Origin: an uncultured Caryophanales bacterium
GTDB lineage: Bacteria; Bacillota_I; Bacilli_A; RF39; UBA660
Assembly (NCBI GenBank): GCA_946623125.1
Contig: CAMOQR010000006.1
Location: 1 to 50,939 of the forward strand
DNA length: 50,939 nucleotides
Direction: 5' to 3'
The translations under genes and the position numbers were made by a program. The notes under the pieces were generated by a model that was not told the origin of the DNA, searched no databases, and was given only the letters and a program-made list of their open reading frames with translations. Each line of letters opens with the position of its first letter. The stretch's first letter is position 1. This document shows positions 17,342 through 25,965 of this stretch, one piece after another.

Positions 17342-18392
17342 GAAAAGTATTCTTCTTATTACCTCATCTTTTTTTATAGGAAGTATTATTACCTTGGCAA
17401 TTATCTTTTCCATATACTTATCACAAGTTGGCAAACAAATATCTTGTCAAAATAACTCTATTGCAGATGCTGTGGAAAAAGTATATGACGAAGTTGTATC
17501 AATTGAAACATACGACTATAGTACAAAGAAATCATCAGGAACAGGCTTTGTATATCAGATAAAAAATCAAAAAGCCTATATTTTAACAAACGAACATATC
17601 ATAAAAGGAGAGGACATAAGAATTATCACATCAAAAGAAGAAATACTAGAGGGAAACTTATTAGGAAAAGATGCCTATTTAGACTTAGCCATCATAGAGG
17701 TAAAAACAAAATATTTCAAAAAAGCATTAACCTTAGGGAAAAGTACAGAAACAAAACTAGGAGATATCGTATTTACAATAGGATCTCCACTTGGATCAGA
17801 TTACAGAGGAAGCGTAACATCTGGGATATTATCTGGTAAAAATAGATTTGTAGAAACGATGATTAATGATGAGGAAAAATGGGGAATGAGAATGCTTCAA
17901 ATAGATGCATCTATCAATCCTGGAAATAGTGGAGGTCCACTAATGAATCAAAGGGGAGAAGTCATTGGAATCTGTACTATGAAATTGATTCAAAATGATA
18001 TAGAAGGAATGTCTTTTGCCATACCAATCGAAGATGCAATAAAACATATGAAAGAATTAGAAAAGAATAATAAAAAGAAGATTTCAGAGATAGGAATTGA
18101 GATGGCAAATATTAATGATAGTTCAGTTCTATACAGTAATGATATAACAATACCAGATGAGATAAAAGAAGGCGTTGTTATATTAGAAACGAAAAAGGAA
18201 AGTTCTGCAGAAAAAGCAAAATTAAAAAAGGGAGATATTATTACAATAATTAATCAAACTAAGATAAAAAATACCACTCAGTTAAAATATGAACTTTATA
18301 ATTATGATGTTGAAGATTATATAACAATTACATATATTCGAGATGGAAAACAAAAACATACAAAATTAAAAATAGATAGTTCAATAGAATAG
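17328..18392 (+). CDS. HtrA/DegP-like membrane serine protease with PDZ domain
   Basis: A 354-aa protein with an N-terminal membrane anchor (about 8-31) and a trypsin-like domain with the triad H90 (LTNEH), D119 (YLDLAI) and S201 (NPGNSGGP). One C-terminal PDZ domain follows (about 265-350, with AEKAKLKKGDII). HtrA proteases degrade or process misfolded proteins at the outer face of the membrane. The start at 17328 has an AGGAG site inside the end of the abi gene. The two overlap by 14 bp and must be translated from one mRNA. The terminator hairpin includes the stop codon. Confidence 0.92.
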   Translation: MMSHKKSILLITSSFFIGSIITLAIIFSIYLSQVGKQISCQNNSIADAVEKVYDEVVSIETYDYSTKKSSGTGFVYQIKNQKAYILTNEHIIKGEDIRIITSKEEILEGNLLGKDAYLDLAIIEVKTKYFKKALTLGKSTETKLGDIVFTIGSPLGSDYRGSVTSGILSGKNRFVETMINDEEKWGMRMLQIDASINPGNSGGPLMNQRGEVIGICTMKLIQNDIEGMSFAIPIEDAIKHMKELEKNNKKKISEIGIEMANINDSSVLYSNDITIPDEIKEGVVILETKKESSAEKAKLKKGDIITIINQTKIKNTTQLKYELYNYDVEDYITITYIRDGKQKHTKLKIDSSIE

Positions 18393-18408
18393 AACTATTT
18401 ATTTTTTT
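18369..18408 (+). terminator. Terminator after the HtrA gene
   Basis: AAAATAGATAGTTC (18369-18382) pairs with GAACTATTTATTTT (18392-18405) as a 14-bp stem with one G-T pair. The TAG stop codon of the protease gene is in the loop. Confidence 0.8.
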
Positions 18409-18420
18409 ATGGAAAAATGA

Positions 18421-18426
18421 TATAAT
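18421..18426 (+). promoter_or_regulatory. -10 element for the corA-like gene
   Basis: A perfect TATAAT lies directly downstream of the preceding terminator and about 30 bp upstream of the start codon. The -35 (TTTATT at 18398-18403) is weak and lies inside the terminator stem. Confidence 0.5.
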
Positions 18427-18456
18427 AAATACCGCTAAATAAAGGGGATGAATCGA

Positions 18457-19401
18457 ATGCTAAAAATATTTAAAACAAGTTCTGTTGAAAAGACATTAAA
18501 AAAGAGTAAAAAAATTACCATAGATTGTTGGATTGATTTAACATCACCTACAACAAGTGAAATAGAAACAGTTGTTGAAAAAACAAGAGTGGATAAAGAT
18601 CTAATCTTAAAAATGTTAGACGATAATGAGAGACCCCGTGTTGAACAGAGTGAAAATGCAACATTAGTTGTAATTGATACACCATTTTTAGAAGCAGGAG
18701 AAGTATCTCATACTTATACTACATATCCCTTAGGAATTATCATTTCAGAGAATAATTATGTAATCACGGTATCACCTAAAAAAATCAATATATTAAGTGA
18801 TTTTAAACAAAATAAAGTAAAAGATTTTCGAACTGCTAAAAAAATTAGATTTTTAATACAAATTCTTTTAAAAACATCTAATTTTTATTTAAGAGCATTA
18901 AAACAAGTAAATGAAGATATTGAACGAAAAGAAGAAGTACTAAAAAAATCTACAGAGAATAAAGATTTGATTGATTTATTACAAATTGAAAAAACATTAG
19001 TATATTTTATTACCTCTCTAAAGGCAAATGACTTAGTGCTTGAAAAACTATCAAAAGGAACTATACTACCCTTATATGAAGGGGATAAAGATTTATTGGA
19101 AGATGCCATTATTGAGAATAAACAAGCAATAGAAATGAGTGAAATTAATAGAGATATTTTATCATCGATAACAGATACGTATGCAACAATTGTTTCAAAC
19201 AATTTAAATAATATTATGAAGTTTCTAGCCGGAGCAACTATAGTTTTGTCTATACCTACTATGATATCTTCATTTCTTGGAATGAATATACCATTAGGAA
19301 TAATTTCGACTAGTCCTTATTCTTTTTTAGGAATCATTATTGTATCAACAATTTTGTCAGTTATTATCGCAATTATTTTAAAGAAAAAGAATATGTTGTA
19401 G
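18457..19401 (+). CDS. corA: CorA-family magnesium/divalent cation channel
   Basis: A 314-aa protein with a large cytoplasmic N-terminal domain and two C-terminal membrane helices. The family GMN motif (FLGMNIP) lies at the end of the first helix, near residue 275. CorA forms a pentameric Mg2+ channel. The start is placed at 18457 because the GGGG site is 9 nt upstream; the ATG at 18448 directly abuts that site. It stands alone, between its own -10 box and the next gene. Shorter GMN-loop variants can carry other ions. Confidence 0.88.
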   Translation: MLKIFKTSSVEKTLKKSKKITIDCWIDLTSPTTSEIETVVEKTRVDKDLILKMLDDNERPRVEQSENATLVVIDTPFLEAGEVSHTYTTYPLGIIISENNYVITVSPKKINILSDFKQNKVKDFRTAKKIRFLIQILLKTSNFYLRALKQVNEDIERKEEVLKKSTENKDLIDLLQIEKTLVYFITSLKANDLVLEKLSKGTILPLYEGDKDLLEDAIIENKQAIEMSEINRDILSSITDTYATIVSNNLNNIMKFLAGATIVLSIPTMISSFLGMNIPLGIISTSPYSFLGIIIVSTILSVIIAIILKKKNML

Positions 19402-19451
19402 AATTTTCTTTAATATTTCTATATAATGATTATAGAAAAGAAGGGATGAAT

Positions 19452-20096
19452 ATGAAGGATAATATAAAAATATTTTTAAGAAATACATTTATATTTTTTA
19501 TTGTAGCAATTGTTATATTTTTCATGACTAACAAAGATAAGACATATCCAAATCAAAATTATAATATTCCTAGATATATTAGTAATATAGATATGGATAA
19601 TGATGGAATAGATGATCAAACAGATATTTTGGAAAATGCTAAAGAATATATTAAAACAAAACCAAAATATAAAAGTAAGTATTATGATACCGGATATCCT
19701 AATGATGAATATGGTGTATGTACGGATGTAGTCGCAATAGCTCTAAAGAATGCCGGGTATGATTTACAGGAATTAGTAAATGAAGATATTTTGAAGAACC
19801 AAAAGAATTATTCCATAGAAAAAGTGGATAAAAATATTGACTTTAGAAGAGTAAAAAATTTAATTGTATATTTTAAGAATAATTATCAATCTCTAACACT
19901 TGATCCAAACGATATTGAAAATTGGCAAGGTGGAGATATTGTTATATTTAAAAAACATATAGGAATAGTCTCTGATAAAAGAAATAATAAAGGGATTAAC
20001 TATATAATTCATCATGCAAATCCATATCAAACACATTATGAAGAAGATATATTAGGAAAAAGAAAAGACATTGTAGGACATTATAGAATTAGTTAA
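19452..20096 (+). CDS. DUF1287-type membrane-anchored NlpC/P60-like protein
   Basis: A 214-aa protein with an N-terminal membrane helix (about 9-25) and an extracellular domain resembling DUF1287. The proposed active Cys is in YGVCTDVVAIAL and the His in GGDIVIFKKHIGIV, followed by IHHANP. This order (Cys near the start of a helix, His in a following strand) is that of papain-like NlpC/P60 folds, so a wall-related hydrolase or amidase is possible. The start at 19452 fits the AAGGG site better than the ATG at 19446, which abuts it. It is monocistronic as far as can be seen. Confidence 0.7.
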   Translation: MKDNIKIFLRNTFIFFIVAIVIFFMTNKDKTYPNQNYNIPRYISNIDMDNDGIDDQTDILENAKEYIKTKPKYKSKYYDTGYPNDEYGVCTDVVAIALKNAGYDLQELVNEDILKNQKNYSIEKVDKNIDFRRVKNLIVYFKNNYQSLTLDPNDIENWQGGDIVIFKKHIGIVSDKRNNKGINYIIHHANPYQTHYEEDILGKRKDIVGHYRIS

Positions 20097-20121
20097 TAAA
20101 AAATATCTTTTTAAAATTGTA

Positions 20122-20150
20122 TTGACAAAAAGAGTAAAAAAGAGTAAATT
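20122..20150 (+). promoter_or_regulatory. Promoter of the small ORF, with direct repeat in its spacer
   Basis: TTGACA at 20122-20127, a 17-bp spacer and TAAATT at 20145-20150. The spacer holds two copies of AAAGAGTAAA in a 10-bp period, which could be an operator. The start would fall near 20157. Confidence 0.65.
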
Positions 20151-20182
20151 CTTCTTTAATAAACCAAAAGGGGAAAGACGAT

Positions 20183-20320
20183 ATGAATAGATGCATAATA
20201 TATGAAAAATATTTATACAGAAAAAGAAACATAGTTAGACACTGTCTTTTCTCTGACTCATTTTTAGTATGCAATATGATGATTAAAAATGAAATAGAAT
20301 TTGAAACGGTAATTGATTAA
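20183..20320 (+). CDS. Small ORF of 45 aa, unknown function
   Basis: A 45-codon frame with an AGGGGA site 8 nt before the ATG, its own consensus promoter and its own terminator, whose loop holds the stop codon. It starts MNRCIIYEKYLYRKRNIV, with a basic N-terminal half, a short hydrophobic stretch (LFSDSFLVC) and an acidic end (EIEFETVID). It has three Cys. I recognise no family. The same transcript could instead be a small RNA of about 180 nt; codon use cannot decide this at such length. It lies just upstream of the nucleotidase operon. Confidence 0.4.
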   Translation: MNRCIIYEKYLYRKRNIVRHCLFSDSFLVCNMMIKNEIEFETVID

Positions 20321-20343
20321 ATAGAATTAATTGCCGTTTTTTT
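20305..20343 (+). terminator. Terminator of the small ORF
   Basis: AACGGTAATT (20305-20314) pairs with AATTGCCGTT (20329-20338) with one G-T pair, followed by a seven-T run. The TAA stop of the small ORF is in the loop. It separates the small transcript from the next operon or acts as an attenuator for it. Confidence 0.8.
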
Positions 20344-20366
20344 GTATATATAAAGGAGGTATAAAT

Positions 20367-20948
20367 ATGAGAATAGGAATCGATATAGATGATACAGTAA
20401 CAAATTCAAGTGATACTTTTATTAAATATGCAATTCAATATAACAAAGAAAAAAATATCAAGCATGAAATAGATTCGACAACTCTTGATACGAAAAAATC
20501 CTTTGGATGGGAAAAAGAGAATGTAGAGGAATTCTTAAATAAATATTTAGAAGAATTATTAAGAAATGTTGATGCTAAAAAAGAATCAATTAAAATAATT
20601 AATCAATTAAAACAAGAAGGAAATGAAATATACTTTATCACCGCAAGAAGTGAAAGGGAAATAAAAGGAGAAATGTTTAAACTAACAGAAGAGTGGCTAA
20701 AGAATAATAATTATCAATATGATTTGCTAGAAATTGATAGCCATGAAAAAGAAAAATCCTGTAAAAAATATGGAATAGATATTTTTATAGATGATAGCTA
20801 TAAAAACTGTACGCGAATAAAAAAAGAATTAAATATTCCTACATTATTGTATGCAACACGATATAACAACACGGTAAGCAAAGATTTAATAAGAGTAAAT
20901 AATTGGTTTGAAATATATGATTTTATCAAGAAGGAGAGAAAAAAATGA
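20367..20948 (+). CDS. HAD-family 5'(3')-deoxyribonucleotidase-like phosphatase
   Basis: A 193-aa protein beginning MRIGIDIDDTVTNS. This is HAD motif I with the nucleophile D6 and general acid D8. Motif II is in FITARSERE (Thr), and motif IV is in DIFIDDSYKNC. The pattern fits the NT5C-like branch that dephosphorylates nucleoside monophosphates. The start is set by the AAAGGAGG site at about 20353; an upstream in-frame codon at 20331 lies in the T-run of the terminator. It ends with TGA overlapping the next ATG (ATGA), so it is coupled to the HIT-like gene. Confidence 0.8.
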   Translation: MRIGIDIDDTVTNSSDTFIKYAIQYNKEKNIKHEIDSTTLDTKKSFGWEKENVEEFLNKYLEELLRNVDAKKESIKIINQLKQEGNEIYFITARSEREIKGEMFKLTEEWLKNNNYQYDLLEIDSHEKEKSCKKYGIDIFIDDSYKNCTRIKKELNIPTLLYATRYNNTVSKDLIRVNNWFEIYDFIKKERKK

Positions 20949-21577
20949 CTAAAAAAAAGGAACCATTAGAGTTTTATGATGAAGAAAAAAGAGAAGATTT
21001 TCCAAAAGAACCTGAAGGCATGAGATTTGTATATTTTTATGGAGGTACAAAAAATTATAGAGGATATTTAGTCCCAGAAAATTTATCAAGAGCAGATTTT
21101 ATGGAAATGTATCCAGAATATATTCCCGAACAAAATATTCCAATATATGAACATAATGGAATAATCTTAAGAGCAGATCCAAAATTTCCTTGCCCAGGTT
21201 TTTATATATTATCACTTTCAAAAACATATAAAGCGTTTGATCTATTAGATGATATAACATTTCTTAGATTTTCATTCATTTTAAAAAAAGCAAAAGAAGC
21301 AATGAGAAATGCTTTGGGATTAAACTATGCCCATCTTTTATCAAACGAAAAATCAGACCCTTACGTTAATGTTCATTTTTGGTTAGTACCAGTAAACGGA
21401 ACAACATCACCAGATTTATTAGATTTTGATGTAAAAGAATACTTAAATAGCTTTATCCCAAAAGAAGAGATTAATAAAATTATAGATTATAACAACAAAA
21501 TGAGAGATTATTTTAAAAAAATAAATTTAGAAAAACTAGATGATGAATTAACAGAAAAAATATCATATTTAAAGTAA
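20945..21577 (+). CDS. HIT-like protein with reduced His motif
   Basis: A 210-aa protein. The stretch PCPGFYILSLSKTYKAFDLL near 78-98, then a long helix and YAHLLSNEKSDPYVNVHFWLVPV near 118-140, resemble a HIT-family fold (pG-h-lv, helix, HxHxH). Only the middle His of the HxHxH triad remains (NVHFW), which in HIT hydrolases is the nucleophile. HIT enzymes cleave nucleotide phosphoramidates or dinucleotides. Its stop/start coupling with the upstream nucleotidase gene makes a nucleotide substrate plausible. The assignment is by pattern only. Confidence 0.5.
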   Translation: MTKKKEPLEFYDEEKREDFPKEPEGMRFVYFYGGTKNYRGYLVPENLSRADFMEMYPEYIPEQNIPIYEHNGIILRADPKFPCPGFYILSLSKTYKAFDLLDDITFLRFSFILKKAKEAMRNALGLNYAHLLSNEKSDPYVNVHFWLVPVNGTTSPDLLDFDVKEYLNSFIPKEEINKIIDYNNKMRDYFKKINLEKLDDELTEKISYLK

Positions 21578-21602
21578 TAATAAAATATAAGGGGATGATA
21601 TA

Positions 21603-22451
21603 ATGCATTTAAATATATTTGTAAGTCAAAGATGTTTTGTGTATTGTAAGGGATGTTATAGTCATTCAAGAGAAGAAAAATGTGGAGAAATGCTTGATAC
21701 AAATAACATTTTGAATTTTCTAAAATATGCTTATAAAAAAGGAATAAAAAAATTGACAATATGTGGTGGAGATCCATTAACAAGACCAGATATTATGGAT
21801 TTATTAAAACAAATAAAGAAAATAGGATATTATATATCACTAGATACATTGGGAAGTTCAATATTAAAAGATATTAAAATAAATACAAAATTAACCATTC
21901 CTAAAACAGATGCAAAAATTCTTTCAAGAACAGTAGATATGATTGGAATACCAATAGATGGATCCACTAATGATATTTTTACAATGTTTAGACCAACGAA
22001 AGAAGATATTGTAAAACAACAAATAGATATATGTAATGAATTACATAAATATGGAGCAAATATCTGTATAAATACAGTTCTTCATAAAGGAAATATAGAA
22101 GACATTTTTGAAATTGCAAAAATAATTCATTCTTTAGAATATGTCAAAAAATGGCAAGTATTTGAATATGAACCATTTGGAAAATATGGTATAATGAATA
22201 AACATTTATTTGAAATAAGTGATAATAAGTTTTTAGAAATAAAAAATAAAATAGAAAAAGATTATAATGATGAAAGAATACAATTTAAAAATTCAAAGTT
22301 AAGGAATAAATTGTATATTCTAATTGATAATTCAGGAGACTCTTATATTTCATCTACTTGTAATTTAAAAAGAAATAATAGAAAGATTATAGGAAATATT
22401 AAAGAGGAAAAAGACTGGCCTAAGATTATTAAATACCTGAAAATGAAATAG
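21603..22451 (+). CDS. Radical SAM protein
   Basis: A 282-aa radical SAM enzyme. It has the CxxxCxxC [4Fe-4S] motif at C11, C15 and C18 (CFVYCKGC), the GGDPL motif after strand two (about 55-59), and the later strands ICINTVLHKGN and KKWQVFEYEPFG. There is no SPASM extension, as the length is only that of the core. The WQVF strand resembles the corresponding strand in viperin-like and MoaA-like enzymes, but this is not enough to assign a reaction. It lies between the HIT-like and asnS genes, with a GGGGATG site and small gaps. The substrate may be a nucleotide. Confidence 0.78.
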   Translation: MHLNIFVSQRCFVYCKGCYSHSREEKCGEMLDTNNILNFLKYAYKKGIKKLTICGGDPLTRPDIMDLLKQIKKIGYYISLDTLGSSILKDIKINTKLTIPKTDAKILSRTVDMIGIPIDGSTNDIFTMFRPTKEDIVKQQIDICNELHKYGANICINTVLHKGNIEDIFEIAKIIHSLEYVKKWQVFEYEPFGKYGIMNKHLFEISDNKFLEIKNKIEKDYNDERIQFKNSKLRNKLYILIDNSGDSYISSTCNLKRNNRKIIGNIKEEKDWPKIIKYLKMK

Positions 22452-22461
22452 GAGTAAATTT

Positions 22462-23853
22462 ATGAAACATATTGATATAAAAAAAATACTAAATAATAAT
22501 GAATTTATAGACAAAGAAGTTGTAGTATGTGGATGGATAAAATCAATTAGGAATTCTAAGAATGTATGCTTTATAGAGCTAAATGATGGAACCTCCTTTA
22601 AAAACTTACAATTAGTTGTTGAAAAAGATCAATTTCCAAAAGAAGAAATAAATAATCTAAAAATAGGATCTTCTGTAATGATGAAGGGAACAATAGTAAA
22701 ATCATTAAGAGATAATCAAAGTGTTGAATTAAAAATAAATAACTTTAAAGTATTAGGAAATTGTCCAAGTGATTATCCAATCCAAAAGAAAAAACAAAAC
22801 TTAGAAACATTGAGAGAAATGCCACATTTAAGGGTAAGAACGAATACATTTAACGCATTGTTTAGAGTAAGAGGAGTATTATCCAAAGCCATTCATGATT
22901 ACTTTCAAGAAAATGGTTATACATATGTAAATCCTCCCATTATAACATCAAGTATGTGTGAAGGAGCAGGAGATTTATTTAGACTAACAACTCTTGATAT
23001 TGATGAAATATCAAAAAATAAATATAATCCAGATATCGATAAAGACGACTTTTTTGGTAGAAAAGTTTCTTTATCTGTATCAGGACAATTAGAAGCAGAA
23101 GCAATGATTTATGGATTAAATAGGGTATATACTTTTGCTCCATCGTTTAGAGCAGATAATTCCAATACGAAAAAACACTTAGCTGAATTTTGGATAATAG
23201 AACCAGAGGCTGCTTTTACAAATATTGAAGAAATAAAAGAAGATGTAAAAGGTATTTTTAAATATGTTATAACAAGGGTGTTAAAGGAATGTCCCGAAGA
23301 AATAGCTTTTTTTACTAAGTACTATGATCATAATTTAACAGATAAATTATTAAAATCTTTAGAAACGGATTTTGTAGATTTAGACTATACAGATGCAATT
23401 AGGATTCTAAAAGAATCTATGAAAGATTTTGAATATCCAATTAGTTGGGGAAACGGATTAAAAGCAGAACATATTAAATACTTAACAGAAGAGATATTTA
23501 AAAAACCAATATTTATAAATAATTCTCCAAAAGAAATAAAACCGTTCTATATAAAAGTAAATGATGATGAAAAAACAGTAGCCTCATCTGATCTTTATTT
23601 TCCAGAGATTGGAGATATTATAGGAGCATCTGAAAAAGAATCAGATTATGATAAACTCTTAAATAGAATAAGAGAATTAGGAATGGATGAGAATGATTAT
23701 AAATGGTATTTAGAGATTAGAAAGTATGGGTCTATTCCACATAGTGGATTTGGGCTAGGATTAGAGAGATTATTAATGTATACAACTGGAATTGAAAACA
23801 TAAGAGATACCATTCCATTTCCAAGAACAAAAGTTAAAAAATTTATTATGTAG
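22462..23853 (+). CDS. asnS: Asparaginyl-tRNA synthetase
   Basis: A 463-aa class IIb synthetase. It has an N-terminal OB-fold anticodon-binding domain (VVCGWIKSIRNSKNVCFIELNDG), class II motif 2 at about FRADNSNTKKHLAEFWIIEPE, and motif 3 GFGLGLERLLMY near the C-terminus. It charges tRNA-Asn. The length and motifs are complete, so it looks functional. It is in the middle of an operon with a radical SAM enzyme upstream (10-nt gap) and an S51 peptidase downstream (8-nt gap), which is an unusual setting. No T-box leader is visible upstream. Confidence 0.93.
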   Translation: MKHIDIKKILNNNEFIDKEVVVCGWIKSIRNSKNVCFIELNDGTSFKNLQLVVEKDQFPKEEINNLKIGSSVMMKGTIVKSLRDNQSVELKINNFKVLGNCPSDYPIQKKKQNLETLREMPHLRVRTNTFNALFRVRGVLSKAIHDYFQENGYTYVNPPIITSSMCEGAGDLFRLTTLDIDEISKNKYNPDIDKDDFFGRKVSLSVSGQLEAEAMIYGLNRVYTFAPSFRADNSNTKKHLAEFWIIEPEAAFTNIEEIKEDVKGIFKYVITRVLKECPEEIAFFTKYYDHNLTDKLLKSLETDFVDLDYTDAIRILKESMKDFEYPISWGNGLKAEHIKYLTEEIFKKPIFINNSPKEIKPFYIKVNDDEKTVASSDLYFPEIGDIIGASEKESDYDKLLNRIRELGMDENDYKWYLEIRKYGSIPHSGFGLGLERLLMYTTGIENIRDTIPFPRTKVKKFIM

Positions 23854-23861
23854 GAGGATAT

Positions 23862-24632
23862 ATGAAAAAAATAGTAGCGATAGGTGGAGGAGAAAATGGA
23901 AGAACAGCAGAAGATGGGAAAAAGTTAGACTATGAAACATATGAAATAGATAAAGAAATTATAAGATTAACAAATAAAGAAAAACCAAACTTTTTATTTA
24001 TTTGTCATGCATTTTCTTTTTCGAAAGAAATTCAAGATAGCTATTATGACACAATGAAAAAAATATATGGAGATATATTTGGATGTCATTGTAAGCATTT
24101 AAGAAGTGATGAATTAGATGATATAGAAAAAGTAAAAGAAAAAGTTGATTGGGCAGATATTATTTATGAAGGGGGAGGAGACACAGATTCTATGATTAAA
24201 CTTTGGAAAAAAACAAAGTTTGATAAAGTACTATATAATGCATGGCAACAAGAAAAAGTAATTTGTGGAATCTCAGCAGGAGCAGTATGTTGGTTCAATT
24301 CTTGCAATTCTGATAATGAAGATAATTTTGAAGTTGTTAATTGCCTAGATTGGTTTCCTTTCTTTATGACTCCACATGTAGATGAAAAAGGAAGATATGC
24401 ATCAACAGAACAACAATTAAAAGATAATAAAAAAATTGGATTATTATTAACAAATCGGTCAGCAATAGAAATAATAGATGATCAATATAGAGTTATTTTT
24501 AGTAAATTCAAAAAGAAAGATTTAAAAAAGCCGTTTATTATAAAAGCATATTGGAATAAAGATCAATATAGAAATCAAAAATTAACAAATGAAATTCATT
24601 TTAAAAATATTAATAATCTATTAAAAAAATAA
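23862..24632 (+). CDS. Peptidase S51 (peptidase E-like) family protein
   Basis: A 256-aa protein of the S51/class I glutamine amidotransferase-like fold. It begins KKIVAIGGGENGR and has EGGGDTDSM at about 103-111. The nucleophile elbow GISAGAVCWF carries S138, and a conserved DWFPFFMTPHVDEKGR lies near 164-179. S51 enzymes split Asp-X dipeptides or cyanophycin. The gene is 8 nt after asnS and ends the operon at the terminator at 24631. Its pairing with AsnRS hints at peptide- or Asn-derived chemistry, which is inference. Confidence 0.85.
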   Translation: MKKIVAIGGGENGRTAEDGKKLDYETYEIDKEIIRLTNKEKPNFLFICHAFSFSKEIQDSYYDTMKKIYGDIFGCHCKHLRSDELDDIEKVKEKVDWADIIYEGGGDTDSMIKLWKKTKFDKVLYNAWQQEKVICGISAGAVCWFNSCNSDNEDNFEVVNCLDWFPFFMTPHVDEKGRYASTEQQLKDNKKIGLLLTNRSAIEIIDDQYRVIFSKFKKKDLKKPFIIKAYWNKDQYRNQKLTNEIHFKNINNLLKK

Positions 24633-24662
24633 GCAATATTGCGAAATGTAATATTGCTTTTT
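24631..24662 (+). terminator. Terminator of the nucleotidase-asnS-S51 operon
   Basis: AAGCAATATT (24631-24640) pairs with AATATTGCTT (24650-24659), loop GCGAAATGT, then a short T-run. Confidence 0.8.
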
Positions 24663-24718
24663 ATATGGAAACAAAGCACATAAAATAGGATTAAACATAT
24701 TTTATTATAGGTGATTTT

Positions 24719-25936
24719 ATGAATAATGAATTAATAATTGTAGATGCTGGTCATGGAGGAATGGACAGTGGAGCAGTTGGGAATGGGTTAGAAGAAAAAG
24801 ACCTAACACTACAAGTGGCAAAATATATTTATGAAAGATTACAAGAACTAGGTATTCCATCTGTTATAACTAGAACAGAAGATGAATATTTACCAAAATC
24901 AGCAAGAATTAATAGAATTAGAACCTTAACAAACAATAATCCCAATACCATATTAATATCTAATCACATAAATGCAGGAGGTGCAGAGGGAGCTGAAGTA
25001 GTTTATTCTTTGAGAAATAATCCTACTTTTGCAAATCTAATATTAGAAAAAATCGGACAAAAAGGTCAAATAAAAAGAAAGACCTATCAAAGGAGACTTC
25101 CTGAAAATCCAAATCAAGATTATTATTACATCTTAAGAGAAACCAATTCTAAAGAACCAGTACTAATTGAATATGGTTTTATTGATAATACAAAAGATGC
25201 TCAAAAATTAAAGAATAATATTATAGATTATGGAGAAGCAGTAGTAGAAGCCATTGCAGAATACTTAGGGTATCCTTATAAACAAAACATAAATAATGAA
25301 GAGTATATTGTTCAAAAAGGAGATACCCTATACTCTATAGGAAGAAGATTTAATATTTCAGTTGATGAATTAAAAAAGATTAATAATCTAACAAGTAACT
25401 CATTAATAGTAGGTCAAAAAATACTGTTAAGTAAACAAAATATGATGCCAAACCCAAATTATATAGTTCAAAAAGGAGATACTTTGTATTCTATTTCTAA
25501 AAACAATAACATCTCAATTGAAGATATTATAGAAATGAATCAATTAACAAATAGTAATTTAAGTGTAGGACAAGAATTATTTATACCAACAAAAGAAGAT
25601 AAAATAGAAGAAGAGATAATAACAGCACCAGATGATTATGAAATTTACGAAGTAAAAAGAGGAGATAGTCTATGGTTAATCTCCCAAAAATATAATATAA
25701 CAGTACCAGATTTAATAGAGTTAAATAATCTGCAAAACTTAACTTTACAAATAGGACAAAAAATATTAGTACCAAAACAAGAAATTGCAAATTTAGATCA
25801 ATATATTGTTCAACCAGGAGACACTTTATGGTCTATTGCTAAAAAATTCAATACTTCTGTAGATGACCTAAAAAGAATTAATAATTTAGATAGTAATCTA
25901 TTATCAATAGGGCAATTAATTATGATACAAAAATAA
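24719..25936 (+). CDS. N-acetylmuramoyl-L-alanine amidase (Amidase_3) with four LysM repeats
   Basis: A 405-aa protein. The catalytic Amidase_3 domain (about 1-185) has the zinc ligands H12 (DAGHGG), E26 and H83 (SNHINAGG), and the active Glu in LIEYGFID near 153. Four LysM repeats follow, each starting with the sequence YIVQKGDTL or close to it (about 197-240, 248-290, 305-352 and 360-404). LysM binds glycan strands. No signal peptide is visible, which is odd for a wall hydrolase; it may use a non-classical route such as the holin-like or T7SS export. A GTGAT-type weak site precedes the ATG. Confidence 0.92.
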   Translation: MNNELIIVDAGHGGMDSGAVGNGLEEKDLTLQVAKYIYERLQELGIPSVITRTEDEYLPKSARINRIRTLTNNNPNTILISNHINAGGAEGAEVVYSLRNNPTFANLILEKIGQKGQIKRKTYQRRLPENPNQDYYYILRETNSKEPVLIEYGFIDNTKDAQKLKNNIIDYGEAVVEAIAEYLGYPYKQNINNEEYIVQKGDTLYSIGRRFNISVDELKKINNLTSNSLIVGQKILLSKQNMMPNPNYIVQKGDTLYSISKNNNISIEDIIEMNQLTNSNLSVGQELFIPTKEDKIEEEIITAPDDYEIYEVKRGDSLWLISQKYNITVPDLIELNNLQNLTLQIGQKILVPKQEIANLDQYIVQPGDTLWSIAKKFNTSVDDLKRINNLDSNLLSIGQLIMIQK

Positions 25937-25959
25937 AAGAACCATTTGGTTCTTTTTTT
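25935..25959. terminator. Terminator between convergent genes
   Basis: AAAAGAACC / GGTTCTTTT with loop ATTT, and a T-run of seven for the plus strand. It lies between the amidase and the minus-strand thioredoxin-like gene; the minus strand has four T residues. Confidence 0.8.
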
Positions 25960-25965
25960 CATTTA

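Noticed and set aside
20160-20366. T-box leader before the operon with asnS
   Set aside because: No T-box core (GGTGGAACCGCG-like) sequence and no antiterminator pairing found; the region instead has a promoter, a small frame and a simple terminator.
20945-20948. Mycoplasma-type code, TGA as Trp
   Set aside because: ATGA overlap and TGA ends at 7673 and 26606, with Trp always TGG, show the standard code.
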